A stretch of DNA of 64,000 nucleotides from Atrina japonica (Eukaryota; Mollusca; Bivalvia; Pterioida; Pinnidae). Of this stretch, positions 13,301 to 25,300 are shown one piece after another (the first letter of the stretch is position 1; each line of letters begins with the position of its first letter). The stretch spans positions 1 through 64,000 of the forward strand of contig BROG01000650.1 in NCBI GenBank assembly GCA_030159075.1, read 5' to 3'. The translations under genes were made by a program, and so were the position numbers. The notes beneath the pieces were generated by a model. The model did not search any database and was not told the origin of the DNA. It saw nothing but the letters and a program-made list of their open reading frames with translations.

Positions 13301-16300
13301 TAAAATTTCATTACTGTAAAAGTAATCATTCCGACTTGTCATCATACGTAAGAGAGTATCCCGTGAGGAATAAAATGTTTTTCCCATGCAGTTTGTCATA
13401 AACTAAAAGTGAGTGGGATCATCCGTATGATATTCAAAAGGATACTCTGCCCCGCAATTATTGTGTGATTCGGATCATACAATATGCCAATGCTTGAACA
13501 GTCGAAATCAATGTGGAAATTGATTGCCATAGATCTAGACATAAAATTTATGATAAATTGCATAGATCTATTACAATTGTCATTTGATCATCATTATTGT
13601 TACATTCTCTCTGCTTTCAGCAACTTTTCAAACTACAAAAACAGATTTACAATGCCTGGTGATGAAAACAGTGAGAAAATGTTCTATAGGTAGGTATAGT
13701 CTTCTAAAAAGTGATTGTTCTTCAGCTGTTGTTCGGGTAGCACAGTGGATAGCACACTCGGTTATCACCAATGTAACTTTGGTTCAATTCTTGGATTGGC
13801 CAAGGGAGCATATGAGATGATAAGCAATCACAAAGTCTGACAAATGGGTTTTGCCCTCAGCTATAGTTCAGGGGTAAATAGACCTTTTTGGGGACAAGGT
13901 CCTGTACCCTTTCAATTGGGAATTGTACCCTTTCAATTGGGAATTGTATGTCATAATGGGCCAAATTGGGAAAAAAGTAACTTTGGTCATTTAATTTTAT
14001 AAGAATAAAGACACAAAACTTGTGATTCATTTAGCCTCTCTTATTAAACTTACAACAAGTTTCTTATCTGAAGACTTCAAAGTTCAGTTATATTTACCAA
14101 ATTCTCATTTTTATTGTTTAATACCAAATGTGAATGACAAGGAACATAACTGGGAAATTTTTGCTCGAAATTGGGAAAAAAAATAGCAGATTTTGCTTTG
14201 GGAATGGGGCCTTTTACAGGACCTGCATGTTGATATTAATCCCAGTAGACATTTATATAAGTTGACATAACTTGTTTGTTAATCATTGGAAAATAAATCA
14301 TGTTTAAACTTATGTAAGATTTAAAATGTCTAGCACTGAAAAATAAAAAGATACTGTCTTATAGTCTAATTCAGTGCAACCTGTCTTGAGAGACCACCCC
14401 ATGTGCCACTGAAATTTGGTCACTCAAGAAAGGTCTCTCAATGTAGGTTTTATTCAAAGGATTATTTAACCAAGTGGTTTTCAGAGTGTGGTCCCTGAAG
14501 ACAGGTGGTCTTTCATGACAGGTGGTCCCAGAAGACAGGTGATCTTTTATGACAGGTGGTCCCTGAAGACAGGTGATCTTTTATGATAGGTGGTCCCTGA
14601 AGACAGGTGATCTTTTATGACAGGTGGTCCCTGAAGACAGGTGGCCTTTCAAGACAGGTGGTCCCAGAAGACAGGTGATCTTTTATGACAGGTGGTTCCT
14701 GAAGACAGGTGACCTTTCATGACAGGTGGTCCCTGAAGACAGGTGATCCCTGAAGACAGGTGATCTTTCATGACAGGTGATCCCTGAAGACAGGTGATCT
14801 TTTATGACAGGTGGTCCCTGAAGACAGGTTTGTTTGTTTGTTTATTGTTGTTTACACGTGATCTTTTATGATATTTCACTCATATGAAGATGTCACCAAA
14901 TTCATGAAGGGGTCCTGAAGTTTGTGATCTGCTCATGACTAACGGCCATTGAGCAGTAGGGTTCTTTAACGTGACAACACTTACTGTGACACAGGACCTC
15001 CAGCTTTTACTGTCTCATCTTTCAAGACAGGTGGTCCCTGTCGACAGGTGGACTTCATGACAGGTGGACTTTCACGATCCAGAGTCCTGAAGCGCTACCG
15101 ATCTGATGCCAGGTGGTCCCTGAAGACAGGTGATCTTTTATGACAGGTGGTCCCTGAAGACAAGTGATCTTTTATGACAGGTGGTCCCTGAAGACAGGTG
15201 ATCTTTTATGACAGGTGGTCCCTGAAGACAGGTGATCTTTCATGACAGGTGGTCCCTGAAGACAGGTGATCTTTCATGACAGGTGGTCCCTGAAGACAGG
15301 TGATCTTTTATGACAGGTGGTCCCTGAAGACAGGTGATCTTTTATGACAGGTGGTCCCTGAAGACAGGTGATTTTTTATGACAGGTGGTCCCTGAAGACA
15401 AGTGAGCTTTCATGACAGGTGATTCCTGAAGACAGGTGATCTTTCATGACAGGTGATCCCTGAAGACAATTGATCTTTCACATGTTTCATGAGAGAAGTA
15501 TTTCAAGACAGGTTCAACTATAGATAATTACCTGTCATTGCTACAGGTAGTAATTTTATTCTTTATGATCTTGGTTCAGCATGATAAATTTACCCGGGCC
15601 ACAGTAGGTAAAGAACAAACAAGAAATAGACTAACAGTTATCATTTGTTGGTATTTTTATGTCCTCGAAATGGAATGATTGTTTTTGGTTGTCTGTCAGC
15701 TGACATAAGTTCCATCAAACAGATCTCTAGCTTTAGTTTCTTTCATCACATTTCAAACAAATTTGGTGTGTTGCTCAATTATCAGTGAGATATAGGATGA
15801 TGTTGATTATTGTCAACGCTATGTAATATTTGCCAGAGTTGTGGGACTTTGACATATTTATGAATGGGTTAGTTAATTAGGGTATAGTGTTTCCAAATAC
15901 ATTTTGTTTGTGTCATGCATAATTCCTATAAGTTATAAGGTCTATGACTCAGTTATATGACACACCAATAAGAGAGAAGTTAAACAGCCTCATGACATAC
16001 ATTTCGTCCATATAATCTCATTGATGGAATGTAGGCTGTGCTTCAGTTGTTCACCTTGAAAATTTGGCTTTCATTTTAAATTTGCTCTCCCATCTAATGA
16101 CGAAAATGGTGAAAATTATATGGGAAGGAAAATTTCCAAGAATATAGTATTGCTCTAGCCAGGGTTGTACCTGTATTACTACTGGGAAATGCTTAATTTA
16201 TGCCCAGCCGACCTGGCTCATCCGGTAGCGTGCTCAACTCTTGATTGTGAGTTCGAGTCCAGTCAGTGGCAGCTTGGTTTCCTGTCCTTTGGATGAGACA

Positions 16301-19300
16301 GTAAAAACCGAGGTTCCGTGTCACAGTAGGTGCTGGCATGTTAAAGAACCCTCACTGCTCAATAGCCGTAATTGCTGAGCATAGGTAAAAATTTGAAGTC
16401 TTTCACCAGCATTTGGTGACGTCTCCATATGAGTGAAAGATTCTTGAGTGGGACGTTAAACAACAATAAACAAACAAACTAAATTTTGAGTGGGACATTA
16501 AACAACAATAAACAAACAAACTAAATTTATGCCCCGATATGTATCATTTTGATCTTGACATTGACATCATGCCAAAAATGTTTTTTTTCTTTAACAGATT
16601 CTCTTCACATTTTATATTCAAATGGTCAATGATCTCATACAATTGTTATTTTCATTTCAGTTTTAATATGGGACCAGTCCATTTTGTAACAATATCTACA
16701 GAATACCTCTTCTATGTGAATTTTGGAATTGAGCAAATATTTCGTCAATTTGAATGGCTTAAGCAGGATTTGATGGTACGTACAAACAGAATAGATTATT
16801 TCTGTACTTGTTGATAGTTTATACAAATAGAATGAACCATTTTACTTCTAATTTGCTCATACCTCCACTCATCAACCTCTGAAAACACATTTGGACCTGC
16901 CCATTTCAAAGAAGGGTTTAGTCCACTGTCAGAATTCAGGGGTGTATGATTTAGAGTCCAATTTTCATAACAACTTTGTATGCAATATGAACTTTTTCAC
17001 TCATGAATCATGATAGTAGACCATACTATTTATTGAATTGGGTGAGTTTAAATGTGACCACAGGGGTTGATGGGTTAAGGTATCTGTTAAAATTGAGTCG
17101 TATTAATAATGACATTTAACATTGATATTACAGGAAGCTAACAAGAAAGAAAATCGAGCCAAAAGACCCTGGATTATTACAATGGGTCACAGACCTATGT
17201 ATTGCTCTAACAACGACAAAGATGACTGCACACACCATGAATCACTGGTCAGTATTATAAACTGCAAAATAGTGACATCTCCATATAAGTGAAAAATTTG
17301 TGATAGAATGTCTTACTCTAGAACCTTTTCAAACATTAAAGGCCCATGACCGGCGATTTATGCTCAGTAAGGTTGTTAATTTTGTTTTTTTATATAAAGT
17401 TATTATCTTCCCATTAATTACTCTTCTGAGTGATTCTCTGTTTTCTAGTAATCTGAGATTGAAGATTAAAAAATTATTTTTACTCGTAACGACAAAATAT
17501 ACAAACAGAGTTGCATAATATTCAAGGCAACCTCAGATGAATAAGTTCAACATATAGGTTATTGTTATCTCGTATCTATCACAACTCCTACCTAAGTGAA
17601 TTGGTTGACTCGTACCCATGTTTTAGCTGACTCGTGAACATCGATTAACTCATTGGTGCCCATCGCCTGTTTGATTGTAGAATTATTTATGACGGTATAC
17701 ATGTATTTACCAACAAGGTTATTACCATAATGCTGTTTGGTATTTAATTGACATACAACTATCTGTGGAAATGAAATGACTTCAGAAGTACTTTGCTGAC
17801 AGGTATTGTCCACTTCACAAAACATGATAGGTGGATTAAACTTTTGACTATGTTGCGGATGATTCTACTCAATTTTTGGTTATGACAATTTTTATGGAAA
17901 AAAAAATTTATATTCCCCAATGGATACTCGTAGGAAGGATAACAATAAAGAACGACTATTCTTGTCAGTGTAAATTTAATGTCGCTGTTCTTTATTACCT
18001 AAAATTTGAATGTGTCCCGGTCAAGACATGGTCCACGAGACTACATTTCGCCAGGTTATATCGATATAAGGTAAATGGGTCGTTACAATTTTCGAGCTTT
18101 TGGTGAATTGATTTTGTTTTCGAAAACAAAGAAATTTAGAACCCCCGAATGTGCATAGATATTTACATAGATGGGCGCCCTCATAGTCATAAAACCCCAG
18201 TCCGGAATCGCTATGCACTTGCCTATCTGTGGTTTCATGTACCCGAAATCACTCATGGCTAATGAATATTTATAAAGGAGTAAGTGTGTTCAGTTTATTT
18301 AATCACAGTAGTTGTGATTGGCAACAGAAGTTATGGCGAAGTCCGTTGATCTAATAGAATTCTGAAATTGTTTAATAGCCTTGATCTGATTAGCTTACAA
18401 ATGCGCTTGCACGGTTTACTCGCATTGGTTGAGGCTTTACGAATAAAATAAAAAATATGCATGCATGATTTGGGGCACATGAAACTATGAGTAGGAAAGA
18501 GCATAGTGAATCTGGGTCGTGGTTTTACGACGATAGGGCTACCTATACTATTTGTTTACAGTTCATGGCAAATCTAGGAATCATGTCATGTCAATTTGTA
18601 GTTGTTTTACAGGAACCTTTAAGGAACGTACTATTAGTAGGATCGTCATTACGCGTTATAAACTTCCTAAGCCATCGAAAACGTCATCATTTTCAAACGA
18701 AATTGCACTGTTTGCAAACACCACACAATTGCAATTTATATAGCTATATTTTCAGCCTACTAAAACACGTGTAACCTGTACAACATGGTCATTATTAACT
18801 GTTGAATATTTATTTTTTTCTATTGTGAAAATATACTTAGGTTATTTTCCTATCGTAGAAAATCCAACATTCCACAAAGACAAAAACACATTGCCATACA
18901 GGTAGCAAACAAACAAAACACAAAAAAACCAGAAAAAGAAGAGAGATAGAATCGATAAAGAAATTGTGCTGTATGTTTAGGAACAGAAATAGAGCATTGA
19001 AATGCTTTGAGGAAGGAAATGAAGCTGAAAACAAAAATTAATAATTAGCCGCCCTTCTTTGAATTTCCCCTGAAGCAACATGTATCTGTCAAGGCTATTT
19101 ATATAACACTTCTGTTCAGTCATGGAGTCTCAAACTGGTCAGAGAATACCATTCTTTTGTTTTTATCTGTTTAACTTGTAAATGATAAAAGTGGTTGTAT
19201 AGAAATACAATATTTTTATTTAGAAAAATGAATAATGGCACTTTTCAATGAAATACTTCCCATAATTTGACATATATTCATGTTTGACATGCTTTCCATA

Positions 19301-22300
19301 TTGATGTAACAGCAGTGACCAGTACACGTGTGATTGTGAATTAGGGGTGTTTGTATCACGTTGTTTATATCATTTTCTGACTAATTGCAGTGTATGTGTG
19401 CACTAGTTTTGATCAGTGTCTCTAAACTGTAAAATATGTGAATCGGAGAACTGTTCATGTTCAATATTAGCCAGTCATGGGCCTTTAACATTTTTATATG
19501 CCAGTCATAGTCGGACATATTATGGTACCGTGTTGTCCAACTGTCCTTCTGTCTGCAACTTGAAGGCTATGTGTAGACCAAGTCCTGCACCTAGGACTAT
19601 CAAATTTGGTACACATTGTCTTTATATTGACAGACAGACATCAATCATTTTTCAAGTTCAGAGGTCAAAGGTTTAGGTCATTAGCTAACATGAAGAAATA
19701 TAATTTGTAGGCAAGGTAGAGACCAAAGTCTTGTACCAAGGATTCTCAAACTTGGTACACATACTCTTCGTGGGAAGAGGAAGATGCCTAGGTTTTATCA
19801 TGGTCAGAGGTCAAGGTCATAAAGCAACAATGAAGAAAAAACACTTGAAAACTAGAAAGCAGACCTAACCATTGTAATTATGATTCTCAAAATTTGGTAT
19901 CATCCGTTTGCTCTGCATTGTAAATGCAGAGTTGATGAAACAGCACCCATAATTCTTTCTGATTTATGCATAAATAGGTCATATGCAAATCAGAAACTCT
20001 GGGACAGTTAGACTGATATGGGATTGTATCATACCTAAATTATTTTATGTTTACTGTTAAAAAAAAATCAAAATTATAAAGTCTGCATCATTTTAATATA
20101 TTGCTTGTTACTGAAATAATTTCATCTTATTACATTATTATTCTTGGTATGCTTGATGTAAAAAAAAAAAACCAACAACAACAATGTTAAATTGAAACTC
20201 ATGATGACTTGCAATTGTGAGTTGATCCCTTATTGAAAAGTCAGTGTGTGACAAGTTAGGCCTATTCCTATTTTTCTGTGAAAAAAATGTGAATTCCATG
20301 TCTTCTTTGTTAAAGTATGTGTTTATCCTGTATATAGATTTAATTGCATCCTTTGGATGTAATGGCAAAAGGATATTGAATCAATGGATCTATATATTTT
20401 CATACATGAAGGGTATTGCATATAAGTAGTAGGCACACTGACTAATTTCAGGTAACCATGTGGTATGAAAACTTTATATTTATCGTATTATGGCTGGTCA
20501 ATGTATTGGATTTACACCCACTTAATTTTTTTGAAATTTGAAAAAAAAAAATCTTACATTATATGTAATGGGAAACTTTTCCCCTTGAGTTGTTTGATCC
20601 AAGTAAAATTCATTTTTTAGGTATGTATAACCTTTAAAATAACAATGATGATCATTTTAAATATATAGCTTACAGTAAAACCTGCTTTAGTGACCACTTG
20701 TGTATAAAGACCACCTTGTCATGATCACAAAGATAATTTTTGCTGTCCCCAACAGTACCATTTGTGTACAAATCAACCTCTATATAAAGACAACCTCCCT
20801 TAAAGACTGTTTTGTTTTTTGTCCTTAAGGAGTCATTATATACAAAATTCACAGTATGTAGTTTTTGCCAAAAATTACCAAAACCCACTTCAATGAAGAG
20901 CAAACAGACTATACTATTGCGGGACCTATTCTTAGACAGTGCCTATTGTCGGACACTTCTCTTTGCACGTAATTGAACAAGAATTTTCCAGATATTTTTA
21001 TTACATCATCAGACTTTAAGCATTAAATGAAACATGTTACAAAAATTACGATTAATAATTCAACTATAACACTTATCTTTCTATCATACTGTCTAACACA
21101 ATTAAGCCAGGAGGGAAGTGGCATCACCAACTCAGCGTAATTACTACTAGTGTCCGACAATAGGTCCTCCTGCATCACGATTATGGCATTCAGGTTGGGT
21201 TTTTTGAATGGGCTAAATTCACTTTTTGAAAATTTCCAGATTAATATTTTGTAAGAACAGACCATCACTAAAGACTCCACCTCGATATTCTGACTTCTTT
21301 TAGTCAGTCATTTAGTTGGTCTTAATAGAGAGGTTGCATTGTAACACCTCATTAATCAGACTACTTTTAGTCAGTCAGTTAGTTGGTCTTAATAGAGAGG
21401 TTGCATTGTAACACCTCATTAATCAGACTACTTTTAGTCAGTCAGTTAGTTGGTCTTAATAGAGAGGTTGCATTGTAACACCTCATTAATCAGACTACTT
21501 TTAGTCAGTCAGTTAGTTAGTCTTAATAGAGAGGTTGCATTGTAACACCTCATTAATCAGACTACTTTTAGTCAGTCAGTTAGTTGGTCTTAATAGAGAG
21601 GTTGCATTGTAACACCTCATTAATCAGACTTCTTTTAGTCAGTCATTTAGTTGGTCTTAATAGAGAGGTTGCATTGTAACACCTCATTAATCAGACTACT
21701 TTTAGTCAGTCAGTTAGTTGGTCTTAATAGAGAGGTTGCACTGTAACACCTCACTAATCAGACCACTTTTAGTCAGCCACTGTACCAGCGATGATTTCTC
21801 AAATGATAACAAAATTTTGTTGTGAAACAAAGGTTTTTTACTGTTGGATAAGGAATGTTATTGTTTCAGTCAATCAAGTTTTAAAATATGTTAATTGTAA
21901 CGAGCATCTCGATGCTGCTATTTTGACATGTTTTAACATCAAAAGCTTAACCTTTCTGTGTTTACCCATGTGTCATATAGTGGGGAACAAAATGTGAGTA
22001 TAATTTAGCTGATTTTACTCCATATTTTGATTTGCAGGTGAGAATTGGCATCCCATTTTTGCATTTTTTCGGAATGGAACAAGTGATGTATGAGAATGGT
22101 GTAGATCTTATGTTGTGGGCACATGAACATTCTTATGAGAGATTGTGGCCAGTTTATAATAGAAAGGTGGGTAAATTTCACATGTACAGAGATGTGCAAA
22201 AAGTATTTGGACACTTTTTATGTCCCCCAAAATCTTTTGCTATATATTTTATACAAAAACACATTTTATAAAAAAAAATATTTTGAAGCAATTTTTTATT

Positions 22301-25300
22301 GCATTTCAATAGAATTTTCTTTGTTTAAACTAAGAATTAAATACAGTTTCATTACACATTTTGATTTTTTAATTTTTCTGAATTTAAACAGAAAGATAAT
22401 TTTTGTGATAAAAACTCCCAATATGGGTAAGTAAAATTTTCACTTTCAGTTTTAAAAAGATTGTTAAACCTTTGAAGTTACAAATTAGAAAATTACATCC
22501 AAAAAAGCAATGAAACTTGGAAACATTCTCTGTTTAATGGTGAAAAATCCATTGAAATGTAATAAGAAATGGCTTCATAATATTTTTTTTTTAAAAATCT
22601 GGTTTTTATATGAAATATGTTGTAAAAAATAATTGTTTAGAAATACAGTTTGCATGTCTCTGTACGTGTACACACACATATCGTCCAGTATAAAGAATTC
22701 ATTTACATGCTCGAGTTAATATTTAATTTACACAGTCACATAGAAGTTTTTTAATGTGCTTATTTGTCTGACAGTTTTGTCTCCATCAAACCTCGTCCCA
22801 TTTTATCTTGCTATCTATCTGTATATTGATATGTCCATTGAACTATCTAGCCATCAATCCTTTCATGCCAGAAATGCAATTTGCACAGACATGCCCAACA
22901 GAAATATTGTTAAAACAGACATGCACAACAGAAATATTGTTAAAACAGACATGCACAACAGAAATATTGTTAAAACAGACATGCACAACAGAAATATTGT
23001 TAAAACAGACATGCACAACAGAAAAAAAACCTTGTCACATTAGATATATACTAGTGATTGTACGTTGTATGAGTTATACTGTAATGACCAATCTGTCCGA
23101 ACAATAATCTTGTTTGCTGTTTAGAAATATCTCAACAGTTGCTGTTTTTATTTTGATACTGTGACACATTAATTAATGAAATTCTCCCGTTACTGCCAAT
23201 GTGAGATTGGATCCTCCATGTGAGAAAACCTTGCGAGATGCATCCTTCTTACATGAGCAGGTGACCCTATAAGCTGGGACTACTTTTGATGGATTTGTCT
23301 GGTTTGTTTACAAACATCAAACAATGGCCACTTCACATTCATGGCCTGTTCTTTTATCCCTTTTGCTTAAATGCCTCATTTATTCTATTGATACATACTT
23401 TAAGTATGTACTTTGAAGTTTTGATCTGCTTAAATAGAAAAAACTTAAAACAGTCAATTTTTTTACTTCTAAAAATTTCAAGGTTTTATACAAATTTGTG
23501 AAATTGAGTAGATTAAAAAACATTTCATGGGAGACAAATAACCCATCATGAGTCAAACCAGGCCCAGTTCTCCAGATCTAAAATCCACATTTTTGTATAT
23601 AGGTTAGTAGCCTCCTCCGGCCTGTTAATCACTCATATTTTGTTTTGCAGGTCTATAATGGCAGTTTGATGGAACCTTATACTAACCCTAAAGCACCTGT
23701 ACACATTATCACAGGTTCTGCTGTAAGTATGCACCTGTGTACTCTAAGGTTTTTTATGTAGACCACTTAATTAGAACCACTACAATAAGTTTATAACTTT
23801 TCCAGAAAAAAACTAGTATCATTTGAAAGGATGTTTTTGTAAAAGTTGTTTCTTAAGGAAAAAGTATTGTGCATGAGAATGAGAATTTCTAGGTAACGGG
23901 TGTGTACCAAAAATAATGTCACTTGCATTGCTTCCCCTATACTACAAATGTTTTGATCATTTTAACTTGCTCTGCCCTTCAAAATACTCCCTCTGCCTGA
24001 ATACACCTTATGAACCAGTCGATCAACTTTTGGAAGCACAGTTCCTCCTCTTCAATTGGGACACCATTCAGATACTGACAAACAGCAGATCCAAGGGCTT
24101 GGGAAACAGAAGATAGTTACAGGGGGCCAAATCTGGTGAATACGGAGGATGTGGGAGGACCATAACCTTCCCAGACTCCAAAAATTTGGTCATAATGCAT
24201 GCCATGATTTCCACGAGAAAATGCACAGATCACATTATTTTTGGAACACTCCTCGTACAAGGTTTTCATGTAAATCTCTTGTGTGGAACCACAATACATG
24301 TCAATATTTTTGTTAAAGTGGTTTCTCAAGAAAAAAATGATTGTTCATAAGAATATATGAGAGTTTCTAGGTAAAGACTGGCATAGTGATACTGAGATAT
24401 GGTGTACCATGTAGACCCTCATTTATACTTGATAATGCAGTTTAAATTAACTAAGGTTAAGGGGGTCTACATGTGTTAAGTAATTTCTTATGTAATGTAT
24501 TGATGTTACAGAAAGAGAGTGCATTGGTGAGTGGTCCTGGTATCAAAACATTTCAAAAGTCTTGTGTCATTTAATTAGCAATTTTTAAAAAATTGTAGCA
24601 TTGAATTGACTGAAATCCAACTAAATTTGAGGGTATATGTTTTGTTTAAATTTTTTTTTTTACTTTAGAAACATTGTTAGACTTACATTGGACTAACACT
24701 ATGTAATTGATTACTAATTCACTGGTAAAATTGTGAAGATCATTATTTTTGAGGATTTATTTCAAATCCTTTGGAAACTCTTTTCCATCAAATCAGATGA
24801 CTGATTAGTTAAAAGGTCATTAGCTGTGTTTTTTGCACATGCTTAAAAATTCTTATATTCCTATACATTCTGTAAAAATAAGGTCAGGTCCAGTGTCGCA
24901 TGCACATACAAATAGTAAGGTCGAATAAATCATTTGCAAATGAATAATTACCCAACTGGGTTTCTCCAGCAACTTTCATAAAATATATAGGAATTTACGA
25001 ATTTTTATGCCTGTGTATATCAGTGTATATTGTACATCAATCTAAGTAGTGAAAAAGATAGACAATTTTTGGACCAAAAAACAGCTAATTCCCCTTTAAT
25101 TACTGTACATCTGGTTTTATTCATGATAATTTTACTTACACATAATGTCGCGAGAGCCCTTGCATGCGAAAAAGAAATTCTCGCTTAATTTTCTAATCTG
25201 ATATCCTGAAAGTGAAACTGAAAGGCACAATGAAATAGTCTTAAGTTTGATTTTAGCCAACGGACATAAAAGAAACAAATTTTAGATGACAATTGATATT

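Larger units (their letters stand above)
9334..13620 (+). other. ACP7-like intron 5
   Basis: 4.3-kb intron made largely of repeats: a (TA)n tract, a poly-T run, the C-terminal remnant of a LINE at 10950-11280, the AAAGGGGCATTAGCTG MITE at 11794-12183 with an 18-base G run, and a dispersed repeat at 13200-13490. Open frames in 12600-13035 look like chance. Confidence 0.6.
13690..16660 (+). other. ACP7-like intron 6
   Basis: Holds a possible tRNA-headed repeat at 13730-13860, a TIR element with an expanded internal minisatellite (14371-15521) and a complete family 1 SINE (16206-16525). No other coding signal. Confidence 0.6.
17248..22037 (+). other. ACP7-like intron 8
   Basis: 4.8-kb intron. 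Contains a 380-bp inverted-repeat element (18165-18548), a mollusc-style dispersed repeat at about 19440-19935, an ACCTG-type fragment at 20675-20830, a TIR element at 20946-21168 and a 67-bp satellite at 21286-21781. No additional exon is needed: exons 8 and 9 join in phase and align across the PAP fold. Confidence 0.6.

Noticed and set aside
19440..19935. Cluster of nuclear-receptor sites (AGGTCA repeats)
   Set aside because: The AGGTCA motifs come with each unit of a decayed dispersed repeat, so their number reflects repeat copies and not a regulatory array.
17248..22037. A missing phosphatase exon in the long intron 8
   Set aside because: Exons 8 and 9 join in phase, and the protein across the junction has the length expected for the family; nothing is missing.
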